A DNA stretch of 64,000 bases from Bradysia coprophila (GCF_014529535.1 NW_023503493.1:20616001-20680000); one strand, 5' to 3'. Counted from the stretch's first letter, positions 1 to 11,789 are shown. The notes: generated by a model not told the origin, from the sequence alone. Numbers and translations are program-made.

Positions 1-2438
1 CTAAATTCGAATTTTCCATCTTCAAGTCTTCTACCTTATCCAACACTTCACGTCGCTCCGACGTAAACATTTCAATTTTATGCATAAGTTCGGAGCTCTC
101 TTCCCGCAATTTGACCAGACTTTCACTCAAATCTGCACTCATCACACTAGTATCACCTTCGGAAGCATCAACGATCGGATGTAGACCTTTTTGGAATTCC
201 TCCATCTCCAGTTTCTCTTGGTGTGTCAGATTTTCGATAAGTTCGATTGACTCGGCTGAACTGCCCTTACTGATTTTGTCGAGTTTTTCCAGTAATTCCA
301 TGTTTTCGGTCATGTAGGCAGTCAACTTTGAGCTGAGATCTAGTTTCTCTTCCATCAAACGATCGACTTCTGCTTTAAGTAAATCATTTTGTCGCAAATG
401 TTGATCAATCTTCTCCTCCATTTCGATGTTGTCCATGTGTGACGTAACCATAGCAGTATGTTCTTCGTCATCGGTGCCTTTTATGTGATCTTTCAACGAC
501 GTCAGTTCCGTTTTTGTGGTCTGCAGGTCAGCAGTCATGTCGATTTTCTGTTCTTCAAGCAATAGAATGGCTGACACCTGATTCTGGCAAGTCGTTTCGA
601 GTATTTTGATTTTCTTTTCCAAGTCGGTGTCAGGCGATGATGACGATTTTCCATCTGCGGCTAGCGATGTCTTCATTTCGGCTACTTGTTGCTGCAAAAT
701 TTGATTCTCTTCCGTCAAACGAATAACGTCGGCCGAAGAATTGGATGACTTTTTAACCGAATCCAATTGCTTCTGCAGCTGCTTGGCCTTCAGTTTCGTT
801 TTGATCATACTCTTGTTGGCCTCGTCTAATTGCGATTTCAGTTTGGTTATTTCCGCTTCGGCTTCCTCATCGGTGGACATGGAAAAGAGTGACTTAGGAC
901 CGGCAGATTTGACCTTTTCTTGAAGAACCGAAAAATTGGCTGTCAGGACGTTGTACTCGATCGTTTTTTCCTGTAAACTGTTTTCTAGCCGCTCGATTGT
1001 AGATAGATGCTTGTCGATATCCTCACTTTGCGAACTGATTACATTCTCCAGCGATCTGATCTTATCGAGCAGTGAAACGTCAGTTTCATCGGCAGCATCT
1101 TCAGAATGTTGAAGCATTTTCTTTAAGGCATCGTTTTCGATTTGAAGTTTTTCGATTGCGGTTTGCAGTTCATCGACACTCTCTTCCGTTTTCTTTTCGC
1201 TTTCCAGAGTGGCTATGCGCTGCTGTAGACTATGGTTGATTTTATTCAATTCGCTGAGCTTGTTGCTAAAGTCCTGCACTCCGTCGAATTTTTCTTCAAG
1301 TTCCGAATTTTTCACCGTCAAATCGAAGCGAGCCGTCTCCAAGATATCGTTCACCTGGTCCATATTTTCAATTTTGATACTTTTCTCATCGATTTCCGAT
1401 TTCAAACGTTCAATTTCGACGCGATAGCCATTCTCGGCTTCAATGAATTTCTTCTGCATCTCCTGCATTTCCAGTTTGGTTTCCTCCAACAAATCCACGG
1501 TGTTCTTACCTTTCAGCGACAAATTTTCGGAGAGTAAACTCACGGCTTGAGTACGGGCATCGATGACACATTCTTTCTCTTTCAATGCCTCTTCCAGGTC
1601 GAGTATTCTACTTTCCAAGCGTTTCGCATTCATTAAATGTTCCGAATCGGCGTTTCGAGTTAGAAATTCGTTTTCTTTGTTCTTCATTTCGATTTCCAAT
1701 TCGCGGACACGTCGCTCTAAAAACTTCAGTCTTTCCTTTTCGAATGTTGTTGGCATTCCATAACTGGACAAATCGCTGGAAGACATATGCCGGTCTTTCG
1801 TAGACCAAACGCTCAGATCACCGACTGAACGTCCAAGCTGCGATGTTTTCTCCAAGCTTGTCTTGCTGCTGTCCACCTTCGCTTTCAACTGCGTCACCAG
1901 CTCTTCAATGCCACGCTTACTATTTTCCCTTTCCGCCATTTTCAGACGATTTTGCTCCATTTGCTTGCGCAATAATTGAATTTTCTCACTTCCTGGCGTT
2001 TCCGAACGTGCTCGAGCGATTTCTGCTGGTGGAATAACATCGTCGCTCTGTATCGTCGTCCCTTCAGGCTTCTCACTAATTGCTCGATCTAAAATTGATT
2101 CGTTTTCATCGGAAGATGTGTTCCACCTTCCAACTCCGCTTTGTCTTGATTTGGTTGCTTTCGATTTCAAATGAGACAAACGTTGAGCTATATTTTTAAC
2201 CTTCTCCTGTGCACTGGCAGTGTTTTTTCCCTGATTGACCTCAGATTGTCGGACAAGTTCTTTCAGTGCCGAAATCTTTGCCTGAAAAAGTAGGATCGAT
2301 TTTATGAGTTTGAGAATTTGACTATGATCAAATGACATCGTTTCTACGTACTTGTTGCTGATTGAAGTTTTCCTTCAGACTTGAGATATCCGGAGGAGGA
2401 CCGGGTCCACCACCGCTGCCGGAATCAGCATCGGTCAT
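1..2438 (-). CDS. Large coiled-coil golgin-like protein (lava lamp-like), 5' part, runs off the window
   Basis: Two exons are visible. Exon 1 is 2352-2438 (29 codons: acidic/Gly start, then a Pro-rich stretch ending PDISSLKENFNQQQ). An intron of 70 bp (GTACGT donor at 2351, TTTTTCAG acceptor ending 2282) follows. Exon 2 (2281 to 1) stays open for about 760 codons and continues beyond the window. After a short basic/Ser region (QEKVKNIAQRLSHLKSKA) the protein is almost entirely heptad-like coiled coil rich in Glu, Lys, Leu and Ser, with no enzyme motif. The segment ALKEKECVIDARTQAVSLL with the following SLKGKNTVDLLEE, and the early AQRL block, remind me of the Golgi-associated dynein/spectrin adaptor lava lamp of flies; this identification is from memory and not aligned. 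Known role of that family: Golgi organisation and membrane transport. Other large coiled-coil proteins (golgins, CENP-E-like) remain possible. ATG at 2438-2436 is chosen because it opens the only long frame. Confidence 0.75.
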
Positions 2439-4360
2439 AATGGATTAAAACAATCGCAATACGTAAAATTTACAGTAAATCTGGAATGAAAGAAGAAGCA
2501 GGATTAATCTTCGTGTCATCCATTATGATTTTATTAAAAGATTTTGGTGGACTAGATTTAAGGCCACAGTCGTTTATGAACATCAAGTTCATATGACAGT
2601 ATGACAGGCATAATTTCACTGACATGTTCTTGAACACCACTTAATAAGTATGGAGACATGTCTTGTTGATAGAACGTAGGACGAAACATAGCCATTTTCT
2701 TTGGTAGAGTCGGTTTTTACCAATTTACGATTTTTCGCACTGTCTGGGTCATATTATGGACGTAGTTGCATTTTTGTTACCAATAATTCTTCAACGTTAA
2801 GTAGTCATTACCAGTTTTAGAAAGAACGACAAACATTTTGAACTGTCATGGACATTATGACGTGCATTGGCCTTTTTTTATTAATGAGTGAAAGTAGTTT
2901 TGAGTTATTTCAAACATTGATAGAAATCCAGCATTAATGTCAGGAATTCGATTCCAAACGTAAAAAATAACTTTCCAAACTTAAGTGTAGCAATTGATGT
3001 CATCAACTTATTGTTGTATGTAAATACACTTTTTAATTAGTTTTTCAACAAAACTACGAACAATGAGTGACAGCGAAATTTACATTTTAATGGGGCGCTA
3101 CTGTACGGTGTACGTGTAAGTACGATGGACAAACATAATTCTCTCACGATTTCTTACGAAATACCAATAGCGCAGTCGAAAAAATGATGTTTTTATGATG
3201 GAAACACAACTTACATTAAAATTAGCAAAAAAAATTACGAAATATCTTTACGGACAATTAACTAAACAGAACTCAAAACATTCTATTCAACGTGTACTGT
3301 TTTAGAAAAATTGACTTTTTGGAGATCTACTTGTCAAAGTACCTGTCATCACATTCAGCACGGCTTGACTTTGGGTATCTATGTTTCTCTCTTTCCAACT
3401 GACATAGCTGTACACTGTAAAATTGCAACAACTATGCTATGTATAGCTGTGGATTACGATTTTAAGGTCTAATTGCTAATTATTAACCTGTTACAGACGG
3501 CAAGCATTATGAACAATTATCGGGTCTATTACTTTCATCCACCAAAGTATTTTAAATCGGTTGATTTTAAATCTTGTACTTCAATTTTTTTAACATACAT
3601 TTTACTATATAACTGGCCGTATTACCCAGAGCCTGTCATTATTTTTGTCACCGTTATCGAAAACAGATGAATAGCCGTATGTAAATCATCCAGGAGTCGC
3701 ATTCCATCCGTACACGATTGCTATAAAGACACAAAATGATAAGAAGCAATTGCTACACTGACAGTTCTTTTGCACTAATGTCAGAACAACAGTTGTTTTT
3801 ATCGTTTTAACAATCGTTGTGTTACGGACGGAATCCTTAGGTTAAGTTTTACTTAAGCGAATATGAACAGTGATAAACGTTAGACATTATTAATACTATA
3901 AATCCAAGAAAAACAGTAAAACGACCGACACATTAGAGCAACTTTTGTGCTGGATTTTCGTGGTTTGACTTTTTTTTTAAGAGTGTTTATTCAGCTGAAC
4001 TTTGACATATTTCGTAGTGCTAGTGATGTAACCAAACAAATGAAAACATTTTTGTTTTGTTTTTGAATATCCATCTGTCGATTTATCATTTTTAAAAGTG
4101 AAGTGACCGATTTTGTCACTCTTCATTTGGATTCACGGACCAGTAGTATTTTCAATGAATCAGAAACCGTTGACACAACTTTCTATTGCTGTACTGTGAC
4201 GTCATGTTAATGAGTTAGAGTGCAAGTCATTATAATAGGAACCTTGACTTCAGAAAAATTGGAATTGTCCATGAGTAACTACATTCGCCAAATATCGAGC
4301 AGTTCACCTTACACAGCCGTTACAAGAACTGTTTTCTACTTTACAATAATTTTTGCTAAA
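2439..4360. other. Intergenic region between two divergent genes
   Basis: This 1.9 kb separates the start of the coiled-coil gene (minus) from the start of the dioxygenase gene (plus), so it must carry both promoters unless there are remote 5' exons. It is AT-rich, with no convincing coding frame, TATA-plus-initiator pair or repeat that I can recognise. An in-frame upstream ATG at 4220 precedes the dioxygenase start, but the 4361 ATG has the better context (GCTAAAATG). Confidence 0.5.
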
Positions 4361-5566
4361 ATGTCTACGGGTACTTCTACTGCGGATGTTGGACGAATGC
4401 CAGTGTTTTATATTTCACATGGAGGTATTTTTATCCAGTTGTCCTCTCTATGTGCTCTGTGAATATAGTTCTGGCATAAAATTTTCAGGTCCAGATCTCA
4501 TTGAGGATACCAGAAAACCGGGAGAATTTTACACTTGGTTCGGAAACTACTTGAAAACTGAGTTAAAACCAAAGGCTGTGGTCTGCATTAGTGCTCATTG
4601 GCAGGGTAGAGGCAGTAAAGGAATTTTCGGTAATAATTGCATAAGCAAAGCTTATCATACGTTAGTTCAATTGAGAAATTATTTTCTTCCAGTTGATGTG
4701 TCTAAGAAGCCGAAGCTAATTTACGATTTCTATGGATTTCCGAAGCGTTATTACTCAGTCACTTGGGATCATCAAGGATCGCCGGAAATAGCATCTCGCG
4801 TTATTGGTCTACTGAAACAGAATCAAATCAATGCTGAAGGTGTCAACTATGGTAACGATCATGGAGTATGGGTGCCGCTCAAAAGAGCAATGGATTCGAA
4901 TCCGGATATCCCCATAATTGAGGTGTCAACATTTGAACATGAAGATATGGAACTTCACACGAAAATGGGAGAAACACTTTCACCTTTACGGTAGATTTGC
5001 TGATTTTACGTTAGTGAAAGTTCAAGAAATTATTTATCTTCTTTATCAAGGGATGAAGGAGTGGTGATAATCGGTTCCGGTTCTGCCGTACACAATTTAC
5101 GGATGTACATGTCTTATCCAAGCGATCAACCATCACCGCAGTTTGTGGCTGACTTTGACAACGAAATGGAAAGGATTGCATGCAATTTAAAGGTACGACT
5201 TCAGAGACTAAAGTTTTGTTTTCTAAGGTCATTCAACTTAGTTCAGTTACAAAATTACCTTTTTAATTGACAGGGTGATGAACGGAAAAAGGCAGGAAAC
5301 AAATTAAGCGAACATCGCCATTTTCGACACAGCCATCCCACTGCAGAACACTTAGTGCCTTATCACATTGCTCTGGGTACTCATTTTTTTTAGATAAAAC
5401 CATTTCACCAGCTAAATATTGGTTTGTTCATGTTAACATTTTAGGTGCGGCTGGATCAGACGCAGGTGTTAAATTACTACACGGATACTACTCTACATTG
5501 TCTTGGGGTAGTTATGGTTTTGGTATGGCGACCAACTTTAAAACATTTCGCCGAGACGAACTGTGA
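4361..5566 (+). CDS. LigB-type extradiol ring-cleavage dioxygenase (4,5-DOPA dioxygenase-like), six exons
   Basis: Exons: 4361-4424, 4489-4629, 4693-4990, 5051-5192, 5274-5376, 5445-5566; introns are 64, 63, 60, 81 and 68 bp, all GT-AG. The 63-bp intron (4630-4692) is a multiple of three and would read through; removing it joins IF to VDVSKKP, as the family requires. The protein is about 289 residues (bacterial YgiD/plant DODA are about 260-275). Family motifs in order: ISHGGP (His20), SAHW (His58), YDFYGFP, YGNDHGVWVPL (His125), RDEGVVIIGSGSAVHNLR (His182), and the C-terminal EHLVPYHIALGAAGSD. These include the non-haem metal ligands and the likely catalytic His. The family opens catechol rings such as DOPA; substrate here is unknown. 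No signal peptide, so probably cytosolic. Such genes are patchy in animals, so horizontal origin is possible, but the introns show a settled eukaryotic gene. Confidence 0.88.
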
Positions 5567-5575
5567 TTCATATGA

Positions 5576-5620
5576 AATAAAAAAAAAACTATTTTCGATT
5601 GAAATTCAGGGATAAATAAA
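5576..5620 (+). terminator. Polyadenylation signals of the dioxygenase gene
   Basis: AATAAA at 5576-5581, ten bases after the TGA, followed by an A-run, and a second AATAAA at 5615-5620. The second has the more usual spacing for cleavage downstream. Confidence 0.5.
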
Positions 5621-5703
5621 AGGGTTACTAACATATCGCACTACAAATTGATTTGAATAATTTCATCCATAAATCGTCAATCATCAAATATTCATCAATC
5701 CTC

Positions 5704-5790
5704 CATCAATCAATCATCAATCCCTACCAATCAATCATCAATCCCGCACCAATCAATCATCAATCCCGCACCAATCAATCATCAATCCTC
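5704..5790. repeat. Short tandem repeat, about 22-bp unit, about four copies
   Basis: A unit containing CCAATCAATCATCAATCCCG recurs with about 22-bp spacing; looser copies reach back to about 5670. It lies just downstream of the dioxygenase poly(A) sites. No coding role. Confidence 0.75.
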
Positions 5791-5925
5791 CATCGATGGG
5801 TAAGTTTTCCGAATCGTTTTATTTTAAAAGAAAATGCAAACTTATCCAACTATACCGCATACATTTACCTAAAAAGCGATATACGATCTAACAATTCATT
5901 TATCCTCAAGAGCAAGCGACTATTT

Positions 5926-6179
5926 GGCCATATATGAAAGAGTGATATATGCGACAAAGTAGAATACTCGTGGCACAAAAAACCTTTGCTGGTAAGACTT
6001 ATTTTCAGCTAGTGTTGTATGGGGACAATCTAGTGTCATCTAGAGTAGCTTCATTTAACTGTTAACTAACTCCTTGTTAGAGAACACTAGCTGAAAATCA
6101 GTGTGACTAACTGAGGTTTTTTTAGCCTACATTTTTCTTTACATGTCGTATATATCTCTCATTCATATATGGTTTGGCC
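5926..6179. mobile_element. Foldback MITE, 254 bp
   Basis: Ends are inverted repeats: GGCCATATATGAAAGAG at 5926 pairs with CTCATTCATATATGGTTTGGCC ending at 6179. A second inverted pair lies inside (TTTTCAGCTAGTGTT near 6001 and AACACTAGCTGAAAA near 6083). No coding potential. A fragment of the same terminus (CTCTCATTCATATATGGTTA) is at about 63124-63143, so the family is dispersed. Confidence 0.6.
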
Positions 6180-6358
6180 TGCCATGTGTGCAAATTTGCA
6201 GATCTGTCTCGTGTTTGCATTTGGTTTGTGTGATCTTCTCACCGCACTTTAGTATTATTTGATGGAAAGCACGAAATAATGTTTTATTGTGGACATGCTC
6301 AACACATGTAAGTTAATTTCAGTGTTCTCTAAGACATGCCACCACTTACACCAAACTG

Positions 6359-7953
6359 AAACGAGCCATCAGAACAGTCGGAGCGTTTGCTGCGACTGAG
6401 CCCCGTACAAACCCGTATATCTATTGCGTTCGTGACCCTAGTGCGTCTGTCACCCTACTTCGATCGTAAGCCTATTGCGCCGGTTAATGTAGTTAAAGTA
6501 AAATTATTATGTAATATGTACATCTTACAAATTGCGCATAGCGCAATTACGAAGCCCCGTACGACGTTCCTTTCAAATGAAACAAAAATTTCAAATCGCC
6601 CTAAAATTTTATTTTTTTGAAGGGCCTAGTATCGGCCTCAGTCCGAGGACCCAAATTTAAATTTTTTTTCAACTACATTCTATTCGGCCTTTGATTACCT
6701 TCCAAATGAAACAAAAATTACGAAAAACGGATGAAATTTGCTCGAGTTATATGTAAAATACACATAGGGTCCTAGTATCGGCCTTAGTCCAAGGACCTAA
6801 ATTTATTTTTTTTTCAACAACATTCTATTCGGCCTTTGATTACCTTCCAAATGAAACAAAAATTACGAAAAACGAATGAAATTTGCTCGAGTTATATGTA
6901 AAATACACATAGGGCCCTAGTATCGGCCTCAGTCCGAGGACCCAAATTTATTTTTTTTTCAACTACATTCTATTCGGCCTTTGATTACCTCCCAAATAAA
7001 ACAAAAATTACGAAAAACGGATGAAATTTGCTCGAGTTATATGTAAAATACACATAGGGCCCTAGTAGTGGCCTTAGTCCAAGGACCCAAATTTAATTTT
7101 TTTTCAACAACTTTCTATTCGGCCTTTGATTACCTTCCAAATGAAACAAAAATTACGAAAAACGAATGAAATTTGCTCGAGTTATATGTAAAATACACAT
7201 AGGGCCCTAGTATCGGCCTTAGTCCAAGGACCTAAATTTTTTTTTTTTCAACAACATTCTATTCGGCCTTTGATTACCTCCCAAATAAAACAAAAATTAC
7301 GAAAAACGGATGAAATTTGCTCGAGTTATATGTAAAATACACATAGGGCCCTAGTAGTGGCCTTAGTCCAAGGACCCAAATTTAATTTTTTTTCAACAAC
7401 ATTCTATTCGTCCTTTGATTACCTTCCAAATGAAACAAAAATTACGAAAAACGAATGAAATTTACTCGAGTTCTATGTAAAATACACATAGGGCCCTAGT
7501 AGCATTTCACTTCTAAGGCCCTAACTCACGGCCCACTTACCCGATTTTAAAAAACTTTTTTTTCCTGGATTGGTATTGACAATACCTATCATTTGCCGTG
7601 TCATTTACATTTCCATCGTTTATTTTGCCATAAATATCACCAAAAGACCTTAAATCACTTAGGTGGCCCTAACTCACGAAGGGCCGACCCGAATATGCCC
7701 ATCTTCGAACTTAGCCTCACTATTTCGACTATCTTTCAGGGAAAAAAAAAATTTGAAATCGGATTTGATTTACTCAAGATATCGACGTGACAGACGGACA
7801 GACGGACAGACGGACAGACAACATTTTTATTGCAGATTCGTCATCTATGAACATAGGCAAACACTTTGCCCTTACCGTCTGCTTCGAATTCCATCAATTA
7901 CACACGGCATCGTAATCCTATAAGCCCCTTTGTACTTCGTACGGGGCTAAAAA
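6359..7953 (+). mobile_element. Repeat family 'AGCCCCGTAC', copy A
   Basis: A 1.6 kb element also present inverted at 13723-15045. It begins with a unique part (6359-6620), contains a tandem array of about six 145-bp units (6622-7500), then a shared 3' part with a GACGGACA microsatellite (about 7790-7818), and finishes with a terminal hairpin AGCCCC...GTACTTCGTACGGGGCT (7923-7948). AGCCCCGTAC at 6399 and GTACGGGGCT ending 7948 are inverted relative to each other. The short open frames inside are identical in both copies and look non-coding. Class unknown; non-autonomous. Confidence 0.75.
6622..7500 (+). repeat. 145-bp tandem array inside repeat copy A
   Basis: Units start with GGGCCCTAGTATCGGCCT-like sequence at 6622, 6767, 6912, 7057 and then about every 145 bp, each containing TTCTATTCGGCCTTTGATTA and an ATTTGCTCGAGTTATATGTA box. 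Alternate units share variants (TATCGG versus TAGTGG), suggesting duplication of two-unit blocks. Confidence 0.85.
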
Positions 7954-8147
7954 GATCGTCGATTCCACCAAATTTAAATAAATTGACCAAGTTGGTTGTT
8001 TTTTTTTAAATTTATTTCGTTACCATAACAACGAACATTAAAAATTACAACGTGAACATGATACATCAAAAATATTTTAGATGCCAATTTTTTCACATTG
8101 GTCCATTTTGGTTAAGTTTTTTTTTTAGAGAACATCCATAAGTTCCG

Positions 8148-8397
8148 TCAGCTCTGAAAGACTGAGGCGGATTTAGTAAAAGCGTATTAAAAATGTCAGA
8201 AATACTTACAGAAAAAATAGTGAAGAATAACAGGAAAAGGAAAATTTTGAAAGGACAGGTTTTGTGGACGTTCGGGTATGAGATTCTCAATTTTCTAAAT
8301 TCAGACTTCCTTTTGTTATTCTTAAGTAAATAGTTCCGAGAAATTAAGATTAAATTTACTTTTCTATTGGGTGTGGTGTAAAATGTTCTGGTCCCAT
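8148..8397 (-). CDS. Candidate small membrane peptide (about 42 residues), three exons
   Basis: Possible spliced micropeptide: ATG at 8397; exon 1 8360-8397 (MGPEHFTPHPIE), donor GTAAAT; exon 2 8210-8294 (LRISYPNVHKTCPFK, then a hydrophobic run IFLFLLFFTIFS), donor GTAAGT; exon 3 from 8153 gives Ser-stop. An alternative acceptor (CCTCAG) would instead add a polar tail ending LNQNGPM. The sequence upstream of the ATG ends in TTTTTCAG, suggesting a 5' untranslated exon. The product would be a short cytosolic basic segment with one transmembrane helix. I recognise no family; the call rests only on splice signals and the helix. Confidence 0.3.
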
Positions 8398-8652
8398 TGT
8401 GTTGAAATGAAATGAACAACTGAAAAATTAAGTGAAACTTTACCACGTGACAGCTAAGACTATTCTACTTTTATAAAATAAAATTAAGCAAAAAAAAAAA
8501 AACGGTAAATCAATTGATGAGATTCAATCGTTGAAAGTTTAGACAAAATTTTCGTAAACAAAATGTGTACAACAGACTTAGAACTAACAAAATGTCGCAA
8601 TATCTTGGTAAAGTGTATGTTCATACAAATCTTAGCCCACCATTTGCTTCAC

Positions 8653-9221
8653 TCAAACTGGAGGAATTTGATGTCCTGGGCTAACATTGGATTTGTCTTG
8701 CACTTGCACTGGCTCCGGGAAGTAAATCCATGGAAACGATGCGCTTTCACCCTGTTCACTTTGTAAAATCCTTATGAATCCTCCAATGATCCATATGCCG
8801 TAACCTCGTATGGCAATTACGATCAATGTCCAGATGATATGAGCAATTGACGAAAAGTCGAAAATCATAAATAGAAAGGCGAAACACAATAACGCGAATT
8901 CGGCCAGGCAAAATATTTTACATTTCATTAGAGCTCTCTGGAATTAAAGATGAACGAGTTGTCAGTTAAGAATATTCAACGTTCTAATATCTTTCGAAAC
9001 ACTAAATTTATTCAACATACCTCTATCACTCCCCTGTACAGCAAAAACGCTATTGCCACGCGTATAACTTCGACTATTCAAAATTATGTGAAAAAATAAA
9101 TTATTTTCGATCTGAAGGAAGGATGAGCAATTCACTTACATCCAAAAATAATCCAGTTGAAAATGCTTACGAACGAATGTCCCCACAGCCAGAAGAGGAT
9201 GCAGTCGAAACAAGCGACTCC
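8653..9221 (-). CDS. Small multi-pass membrane protein, N-terminal exon not found
   Basis: Three exons join in frame: 9140-9221 (GVACFDCILFWLWGHSFVSI...), 9021-9073 (EVIRVAIAFLLYRGVIE) and 8653-8937 (RALMKCKIFCLAEF... to stop). Splice sites are good: GTAAGT, GTATGT donors, TTGATTTCAG and TTTAATTCCAG acceptors; introns 66 and 83 bp. The visible 139 residues contain about four hydrophobic helices (around FWLWGHSFVSIFNWIIFG, EVIRVAIAFLLY, LAEFALLCFAFLFMIFDF and IIWTLIVIAIRGYGIWIIGGF) and a short polar C-tail ending PGHQIPPV. This is the pattern of the small four-helix insect membrane proteins of the DUF4728 type, but I cannot confirm the family. A first coding exon of about 25-30 residues must lie upstream of 9222; none is convincing in the next 1.3 kb. 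Confidence 0.65.
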
Positions 9222-10576
9222 CTGAAATCAATGGATATCAGTTTTAGCGGCATTCTTATAGAATAGAAAGGCAACTAGTTTATACCAAATTAACTTTGGA
9301 GTACAACGATGGTAGATTCTCAGGATTTGATACCCACATTAACACTGCCATGTCTGAGTATTTGTTGTATTGTGATGTGAAAAATTATCTGGAATTTACG
9401 GATTGTATCAATAAAAATAAGGAGGGAAAGCAGTCAATATTATTATCCTTCGCTTGTCGACGAGATCTACTTAGATAGGATGAGAGTCTTACAAATTTAT
9501 GAGTACTTTAATGCCCGGCGAATTGTTATTGCCAACAGAAGATAATTTTTTGATTGTAGCACTTTGAGTGTGCTTGCACAATAAGAATTTAAATTACAAC
9601 TCCGCGTTTCCAAATTGCTACCGTCAAATGCGGCAGAGATTTAATCTGAATTTAAAAACTCATGATTTGCATTAGATGGTGAGTAGTGTCTTTCGTTTGC
9701 AACTATTTTGGCTGAGCAAAACAACAAAATGAATACAATTACAATGTTCTTCTGAACAGCAAAAAATAGTCACGAATAGTAGTAATTGTAGCTAGAAATT
9801 TCCCTCATGAGCAACAATATACCAAGTATCAAACAACACAAAAACAAATCGATAACATATCAGTCCGGGGGACGCTGAAAGTTTGTAAGCACATATATGA
9901 CTATATTCCACGTCATTTAACTTTGCTTGAAAAGTTTTCTAAACAACTGTAGTTAATTAGTTAAGTAGAATCAAATCTTTTATTTACAGAAAACTGTTTA
10001 TTGTCGAGGAAGCAAACAAATTTTCGTTGGTGCATTTGTATACTTGTCTAGCCTGTACACACTTTTCAATTCCATATAAAAATTGACGCGACATACTCTT
10101 CTAAACTGTTTAGGAGTTTAAGTTGATTTTAATAATACGACTGTAACACCAAAACAAAATACCACCTGCAGCGCAAAAACTGAATTAGTAGCCTCGCAAT
10201 TTCGGATAAAAATGTCTTTTTGGAACTATTGAAAATTCAACAAGAAAATTTCCGCTAGATCTCGTTAACACAAACTATCTCTGTTACATTTCAAATCGAC
10301 TTACATCTTCAATTATTCAAGAAAAATTCACTATGTGAAATCAAAACAATGTTTGCACTGTTTCCTTAAAAGATGTGTATAAAAAATGATGTCATGTCAC
10401 TGGCGCCCAAAATGCATTTCTTGATAATAATGAGTTCTTTTCGCTGTACATTGATGAATTCTTTCTACCAAACGCAGAAAGTACGCAGCAAGTCAAAAAC
10501 CCGCTTATATTCAATTCTTTGTTTTAAACATGTAATAGGTGCACCACGAAGACATAAAGTGAATATTTCAACCATT
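9222..10576. other. Region upstream of the membrane-protein gene
   Basis: No recognisable gene. It should contain the missing first exon(s) of the minus-strand gene ending at 8653. A good minus-strand donor (GAAGAT|GTAAGTCG near 10304) has a stop just before it in the needed phase, so it could only be an untranslated exon. Confidence 0.4.
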
Positions 10577-11787
10577 TGCGATGTTTGCACACGGTGAGCT
10601 TAAAAAAAATTTATTCGACCTCTCGTGGACATGGGATATTTTTATAGGAATGTGCTCAGGGGCCTCCCAGGATGACGAAATGACTATTCCCAAAATATTT
10701 CGATGGGAAAATTTTTAATTAGCTCGATTTTTCGTTTTTTTTTTGACCTGCGGGAAGCTTAGAATACTGTTTGGACCCTACTGGTGACTCGTTTGAACAC
10801 AAAAATATAGTTGCTGTTTAGCCTGACGTGTAAGCTTTACAGCGATACCAATCATGATATTCATGACTACCAACAAACATCTTGTATGAGGCATAGTCAT
10901 TCAACTAGGTCGATGCGAATTTGAAAGGCTGTATCACACGTGGATGATTTCTATTTTGTCTCAAAAAGTATGTTTAGTTATTTTACATAATTTAAGGGAA
11001 GAAAACGTTTATTTGAGCATAAAAAAAATACAAAAATAAAGGTGCTGCCCTGATATCCAAGGTTGCTATGTCACACAGAAGAAAATCGGATGGCTGTTCA
11101 GGTCTAACAACAAAGATTTATATCAGAATGAAATACAAACTCATTTTTCGAAATTTATTCACTTCTTAAATTATGTAAAATACCTAAACATACTTTTTGA
11201 GACAAAATAGAAATCATCCACGTGTGATACAGCCTTTCAAATTCGCATCGACCTAGTTGAATGACTATGCCTCATACAAGATGTTTGTTGGTAGTCATGA
11301 ATATCATGATTGGTATCGCTGTAAAGCTTACACGTCAGGCTAAACAGCAACTATATTTTTGTGTTCAAACGAGTCACCAGTAGGGTCCAAACAGTATTCT
11401 AAGCTTCCCGCAGGTCCAAAAAAACGAAAAATCGAGCTAATTAAAAATTTTCCCATCGAAATATTTTGGGAATAGTCATTTCGTCATCCTAAGAGGCCCC
11501 TGAGCATATTCCTATAAAAATATCCCATGTCCACGAGAGGTCGAATAATAGTACATTACTATGCAAGGGAAGTAAAGTGATATCTCGTATCCAGATGAGA
11601 AAAAGTATCCGAGGGCGGCAGCCCGAGGTACTTTTACTCATCGTGATACGAGATATCACTTTATTTTCCGTGTGTAGCACGACGTTTTACTATGCGAGTG
11701 ATGTAAAGGTTATTGCCTATACATGTAATAGCCTTATTACATGCACCAGCATAGTAAAATTTTTTTTAAGCTCACTGTGTGCAGCAA
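10577..11787. mobile_element. Nested foldback element with near-perfect 370-bp arms
   Basis: Arms about 10611-10990 and 11165-11548 are reverse complements with few mismatches (for example TTCGACCTCTCGTGGACATG near 10613 and its complement ending near 11546), with about 175 bp between. An outer inverted pair, GCACACGGTGAGCTTAAAAA at about 10587 and its complement at about 11760-11783, encloses both the palindrome and the hairpin at 11568. No transposase frame. Confidence 0.8.
11568..11669. repeat. Hairpin with GGCGGCAGCC apex
   Basis: A stem of about 45 bp (AAGTGATATCTCGTATC on the left, GATACGAGATATCACTTT on the right) closes on CCGAGGGCGGCAGCCCGAGG. The same GGCGGCAGCC core occurs at the top of longer stems at 20683, 39039 and 45993. 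It sits between the inner and outer arms of the foldback at 10577-11787. Confidence 0.8.
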
Positions 11788-11789
11788 AG

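Noticed and set aside
7593-7923. Short frames rich in RTDGQTDRQ and similar, also at 13751-14105
   Set aside because: Products of a GACGGACA microsatellite and repeat body in copies A and B; no selection for coding is visible.
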